This document shows, in pieces, positions 6,543 to 8,773 of a stretch of 8,773 nt of DNA (position 1 is the first letter of the stretch; each line of letters opens with the position of its first letter). The notes beneath the pieces are model-generated. The model did no database searches. It saw only the letters and a program-made list of their open reading frames with translations, and was not told the origin of the DNA. Made by a program: the position numbers and the translations under genes. Source of the DNA: Collinsella aerofaciens (GTDB lineage: Bacteria > Actinomycetota > Coriobacteriia > Coriobacteriales > Coriobacteriaceae); assembly GCA_905213725.1 (NCBI GenBank), contig CAJMJM010000078.1, forward strand, positions 1 to 8,773, in the 5' to 3' direction.

Positions 6543-7139
6543 TTAAAGCCGCTGGCACACCGTAGCCACATGCTGCCCATCAAAACCGAACCCCCAGCGC
6601 ATGCGACCCACGCCGGGGCGCGGCACACGAATTTCGTCGATGCCATCGCGCTCTATGTCGAGTAGCGACTGCACGGCCAGCAATTCCAACCCCAGCGCAT
6701 CCACATCGGGGTCATACATCATATTGATCGTTATAAGCGGGCGCTCGTCCAGCATGCCGATCGTGTCAGCTACGTCGAACACAGCGCCCGTAGGAAAAAC
6801 CTGGATGTCCCAGCGACCCGCGCCACACTTTCGCCTCGAAGCAGGATTGGCATAGCCCGGCAAGCCAAAGCAGAGCCCCTGCAAGAACAGATGATATGGC
6901 AGCGGCTTATCTGGGTCGGTCTCACCGATTCCCGCATCCCCCAGGATGCGGCTTAGCGCCCGCCTCACGGTATCCTCGTTCCCACGGCACAGCCCGTCGC
7001 GAAACGCATCGACGTCTCGAATGTCTTCGGCAGCGCACTCAAACCACTCAACAATCACTAGACGCAAGGCTTGGCGAAGCTCTTTATTGGGCAATCGCAA
7101 AGCACGGAGCCGATCGCCATGCTCTGGCTCCTCAGTCAT
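6543..7139 (-). CDS. Detached C-terminal PD-(D/E)XK-like domain of the interrupted AAA-ATPase gene
   Basis: This 198-codon frame begins at ATG 7139, but it is in the same reading frame as the ATPase piece upstream. It is separated from it by one TAG and 8 sense codons. No ribosome site precedes the ATG, so independent translation looks poor. It matches the C-terminal half of AAA-ATPase-like/DUF1703 proteins: LPNKELRQAL (16-25), the LCRGNEDTVRRAL repeat-like helix (49-61), PYHLFLQGL (81-89), GAGRWDIQVF (106-115) and the closing GFGFDGQHVA (183-192). The nuclease core is degenerate. The aspartate of GRWD is kept, but the strand that should read E-x-K reads ITINMMY (136-142), and the usual SNRE motif has become ASRR. 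A DNA-cutting activity is therefore unlikely. It could be a remnant, or a binding module if the stop is read through. Confidence 0.6.
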   Translation of the reverse strand: MTEEPEHGDRLRALRLPNKELRQALRLVIVEWFECAAEDIRDVDAFRDGLCRGNEDTVRRALSRILGDAGIGETDPDKPLPYHLFLQGLCFGLPGYANPASRRKCGAGRWDIQVFPTGAVFDVADTIGMLDERPLITINMMYDPDVDALGLELLAVQSLLDIERDGIDEIRVPRPGVGRMRWGFGFDGQHVATVCQRL

Positions 7140-7163
7140 ATCCGTCGTGAGAAAACCGGACAG

Positions 7164-7166
7164 CTA
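7164..7166 (-). other. In-frame amber stop inside a conserved family segment
   Basis: The codons read GCG CTG TAG CTG TCC GGT. The frame is identical on both sides (8366 and 7139 differ by 1227, a multiple of three). Codon 393 of the product is the only stop in about 600 codons. Confidence 0.85.
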
Positions 7167-8342
7167 CAGCGCTGTCCACATGCCATCGTCAGGCGAGACA
7201 TCTGGCTCTGCAGCGCCCAAACAAAGCGGGACCTCAGCACACCTATGGGCCTCGAGCAAATCAAACAAGACCGAAAGGCGGTCGAGATTCCACCCGGCAA
7301 CTACCCTACTCAGGCAATCCGCATACCCATACAGATCGGCGCGCACAGGCGCCGTGCAGCCTCGATCCAGAAAACCGATCACACGCGCTGGACTCGAGCA
7401 ATAGGCCCTACCAAACCGATATCCCTCGAGCCATTCACGCGCATCATCAAGATATTCCTCACGCCCAGCATGATTCAACAGAGCCTGGACCTCGGCATCC
7501 GAAAAGCCGAACCAACGGTCACACCACGTCGAAAGCGGCGTCGACAGACAATACGAGCAACTGCGCGAAGAAAGCGCCGCTTCGGCAGGACTGGGACGCT
7601 CCCCCATCAGACAAGCAAAGCGTAGCGAATGACCCGCGGCAGCAATGGCGTCAAACAGCACACGGTCAAGTAGTTCTGCCGGATCGGCGTCAGAAGCGTC
7701 CCTCGCGCTCGCACGGCGAGACCACGCCGCATCGTACCCATCAACGAGCAATACAACCTGCTCATCACAGGCAATCTCCAGCAGCTCTATGAGCACACCG
7801 AGCACCGAGTCAACCTCGTCCGCGCTCGCCACGTCACGCGCGACGCGTTCGATGTGACGCACCTTATCTCGAGCTAAATCCGGAGCCTCCAAGAGCGCCA
7901 ACAAGCGAGCGCACTCGCCCGAAAGGGCATCGCGCACGACGCCGGCAACAGCGGGGCCACGCCTCGCAGCGCCAGAAAAGTCCAGCGATATCACCGGATA
8001 GCAAGCGTACTCATCCCGATAGCGCCCGCCGTCTGCATCCCAAATCTGAGCATCGGCAAACAAACGCTGACCAGCGCGACCGACCGCTGGACGCTCCAGA
8101 AAAGCCCTGAGCATCGACAAGTTCATGCTCTTGCCAAAACCCTCGGGTCGACAGCACACCACAACGGACGCGTCGCAGTCCAACACATCTGCAATAAACA
8201 TGGTCTTGTCGACCAGCGTGCAGCAACCAAGAGCCTCCGCATAGTCATGCATGCCAATGGGTAAAGCCGCATCGTCGGCACAGCCGATCAAACGCACGCC
8301 AAAGTCGGCAGCACAACCATTATTTACCTGTTCAGACACCAA
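7164..8342 (-). CDS. AAA-ATPase-like domain protein (N-terminal part of interrupted gene)
   Basis: This 392-codon piece matches the AAA-ATPase-like family that usually precedes a DUF1703 PD-(D/E)XK domain; the cellular role of the family is not established. Seen features: LVDKTMFIADVL (43-54), the P-loop RPEGFGKSMNLSML (65-78, family form RPRRFGK[ST]), CYPVISLDFS (114-123), Walker B VVLLVDGYDAA (196-206), and the FGFSDAEVQALL and WLEGYRFG blocks in the last third. The Walker B acidic residue, normally DEYD, is Gly here. The frame opens at GTG 8366, but AGGGGG (8354-8349) lies inside that extension and 6 bases before TTG 8342. A -10-like TACAAT at 8379-8374 would also start transcription near 8366, so I prefer TTG 8342; GTG 8339 is possible. 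The TAG at its end falls in the middle of the family's conserved sequence, so this is a truncated protein. Confidence 0.7.
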   Translation of the reverse strand: MVSEQVNNGCAADFGVRLIGCADDAALPIGMHDYAEALGCCTLVDKTMFIADVLDCDASVVVCCRPEGFGKSMNLSMLRAFLERPAVGRAGQRLFADAQIWDADGGRYRDEYACYPVISLDFSGAARRGPAVAGVVRDALSGECARLLALLEAPDLARDKVRHIERVARDVASADEVDSVLGVLIELLEIACDEQVVLLVDGYDAAWSRRASARDASDADPAELLDRVLFDAIAAAGHSLRFACLMGERPSPAEAALSSRSCSYCLSTPLSTWCDRWFGFSDAEVQALLNHAGREEYLDDAREWLEGYRFGRAYCSSPARVIGFLDRGCTAPVRADLYGYADCLSRVVAGWNLDRLSVLFDLLEAHRCAEVPLCLGAAEPDVSPDDGMWTAL

Positions 8343-8348
8343 AACGTT

Positions 8349-8354
8349 CCCCCT
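8349..8354 (-). promoter_or_regulatory. Shine-Dalgarno AGGGGG for the AAA-ATPase-like gene
   Basis: AGGGGG lies 6 bases from TTG 8342 and 9 from GTG 8339. It argues against the upstream GTG 8366, which would place the site inside the coding sequence. Confidence 0.55.
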
Positions 8355-8373
8355 AAATCGCAACACGATGCCA

Positions 8374-8379
8374 ATTGTA
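8374..8379 (-). promoter_or_regulatory. Possible -10 element of the AAA-ATPase-like gene
   Basis: TACAAT on the minus strand matches 5 of 6 consensus bases, about 20 bases before the ribosome site. No -35 is recognisable (ATCGGT at the 17-base spacing). Confidence 0.3.
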
Positions 8380-8470
8380 ATGACCGCCTCGCGCGTACCG
8401 ATGTCGCCGCGCGATCATATCGGGCAACGGTAGGAACAAAGGCCTTGAGGGGGCATAACAAATCGTTGTG

Positions 8471-8507
8471 CAACAAAATGGGGCCCGATGCATTCGCACC
8501 GGACCCC
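8471..8507 (-). terminator. Intrinsic terminator after the sortase-anchored protein gene
   Basis: On the minus strand GGGGTCCGGTGC (8507-8496), a GAAT loop (8495-8492) and GCATCGGGCCCC (8491-8480) form a 12-bp stem with two G-T pairs, followed by ATTTTGTTG (8479-8471). It sits 35 bases past the TAG of the upstream gene and insulates it from the AAA-ATPase gene. The rest of the 8343-8541 gap holds only the promoter and ribosome site described. Confidence 0.85.
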
Positions 8508-8541
8508 GTCCTAACTCTTTAGTTATCTAGTAACCGAGAGG

Positions 8542-8773
8542 CTACTCCTCCGAGCCGTCCTCCCCAGAAGCTTTCTTCTGCTGATCGAGCTTATGCTTAC
8601 CACTTACGATAGACGTAGCGCCCAGTGTGGCCAAGCTCGCGCTGGCAAGGCTCGCCATCACAATCAGGTCGCCCGTCTTGGGCATGTTGCCGCCCGAGGA
8701 CTTGGTCGTTGTAGTCGTCGTGGTGGTCACCGTTTTGGAGTCATTTTGCTCCTGGTTCTGGTTGTCGGTGTTG
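8542..8773 (-). CDS. Sortase-anchored cell-wall surface protein, C-terminus only (5' end outside window)
   Basis: The last 76 residues of a larger protein are visible; the frame is open to the right edge. They begin with a polar Asn/Gln/Glu/Asp-rich spacer, then eight threonines in a row (visible residues 16-23), KSSGGN, the sorting signal MPKTG (30-34; bases 8685-8671) followed by Asp, a hydrophobic segment of about 23 residues (36-58), and KHK. This is the order of an LPXTG-type cell-wall sorting signal. A class A/E-like sortase would be expected to cut between Thr and Gly and join the protein to peptidoglycan. Methionine replaces the usual leucine. The tail after the membrane segment is unusually long (18 residues) and ends in acidic residues (GEDGSEE). 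GTG 8730 is inside the Thr-rich spacer, has no ribosome site and is not a start. The extracellular function cannot be seen. Confidence 0.82.
   Translation of the reverse strand, partial: NTDNQNQEQNDSKTVTTTTTTTTKSSGGNMPKTGDLIVMASLASASLATLGATSIVSGKHKLDQQKKASGEDGSEE
8671..8685 (-). other. MPKTG sortase recognition motif
   Basis: Five codons encode Met-Pro-Lys-Thr-Gly, immediately before an Asp and a hydrophobic segment. This is the expected context for sortase cleavage between Thr and Gly. Confidence 0.8.

Larger units (their letters stand above)
6543..8342 (-). pseudogene. AAA-ATPase-like / PD-(D/E)XK protein, interrupted by an in-frame TAG
   Basis: Reading through the TAG at 7166-7164 gives one continuous product of about 599 residues, close to the usual size of this family. 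The order is right as well: VDKT and P-loop, Walker B, W-x-GY-x-FG, then G[FY]LT, PNKE and GRWD. The join reads MWTAL-stop-LSGFLTTD, where relatives have a conserved L-L-x-x-GYLT segment, so homology runs across the stop. A single-base change from a Leu (TTG) or Tyr codon would explain it. Nothing else is frameshifted. I rate a nonsense mutation most likely, with sequencing error or readthrough as alternatives. Confidence 0.6.

Noticed and set aside
7071..7625. Plus-strand open frames opposite the AAA-ATPase gene (also 6946-7404)
   Set aside because: They mirror a conserved ATPase frame on the other strand and show no motifs of their own.
8465..8474. GTTG-TG-CAAC small hairpin beyond the terminator
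   Set aside because: A 4-bp stem with a 2-base loop next to the terminator tail; expected by chance.

Overview
The window looks like chromosomal DNA of a GC-rich Gram-positive actinobacterium, most likely a gut Coriobacteriia of the Collinsella type. I infer this from the GC-rich codon use, the run of family 2 glycosyltransferases (GT2), a DUF1703-type AAA-ATPase/nuclease gene and a sortase substrate with an MPKTG signal. No 16S or other marker gene is present, so the genus is a guess.

Layout. From 5242 down to base 1, five genes on the minus strand form a tight surface-glycan cluster. In transcription order they are GT2 type A (A1), GT2 type B (B1), type A again (A2), type B again (B2), and the first 272 residues of a fifth protein that runs off the left edge and looks like the N-terminal extension of another GT2. 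A1/B1 and A2/B2 have the same gene order, size, spacing and signature motifs, and A1 and A2 still share about 86% of bases over 270 positions. The cluster is therefore best read as a tandem duplication of a two-gene unit. A 256-base divergent intergenic region (5243-5498) separates it from a plus-strand GT2 (5499-6518) with galactofuranosyltransferase (GlfT1)-like motifs. These six genes probably build a cell-surface polysaccharide, each adding one sugar at the cytoplasmic side of the membrane.

Convergent to the GlfT1-like gene is a minus-strand AAA-ATPase/PD-(D/E)XK gene (8342-6543). An in-frame TAG cuts it exactly between the ATPase and nuclease parts. The reading frame and family homology continue through the stop, the Walker B acidic residue is changed, and the nuclease ExK motif is gone, so this looks like a decaying or repurposed member of the family. 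The right end holds a strong minus-strand intrinsic terminator and the C-terminus of a sortase-anchored surface protein whose start lies outside the window.

No tRNA, rRNA, CRISPR array or mobile element was seen. The clearest points for a second look are the A-B-A-B glycosyltransferase duplication and the amber-split, catalytically degenerate ATPase/nuclease gene. I did not find a convincing wholly new system.
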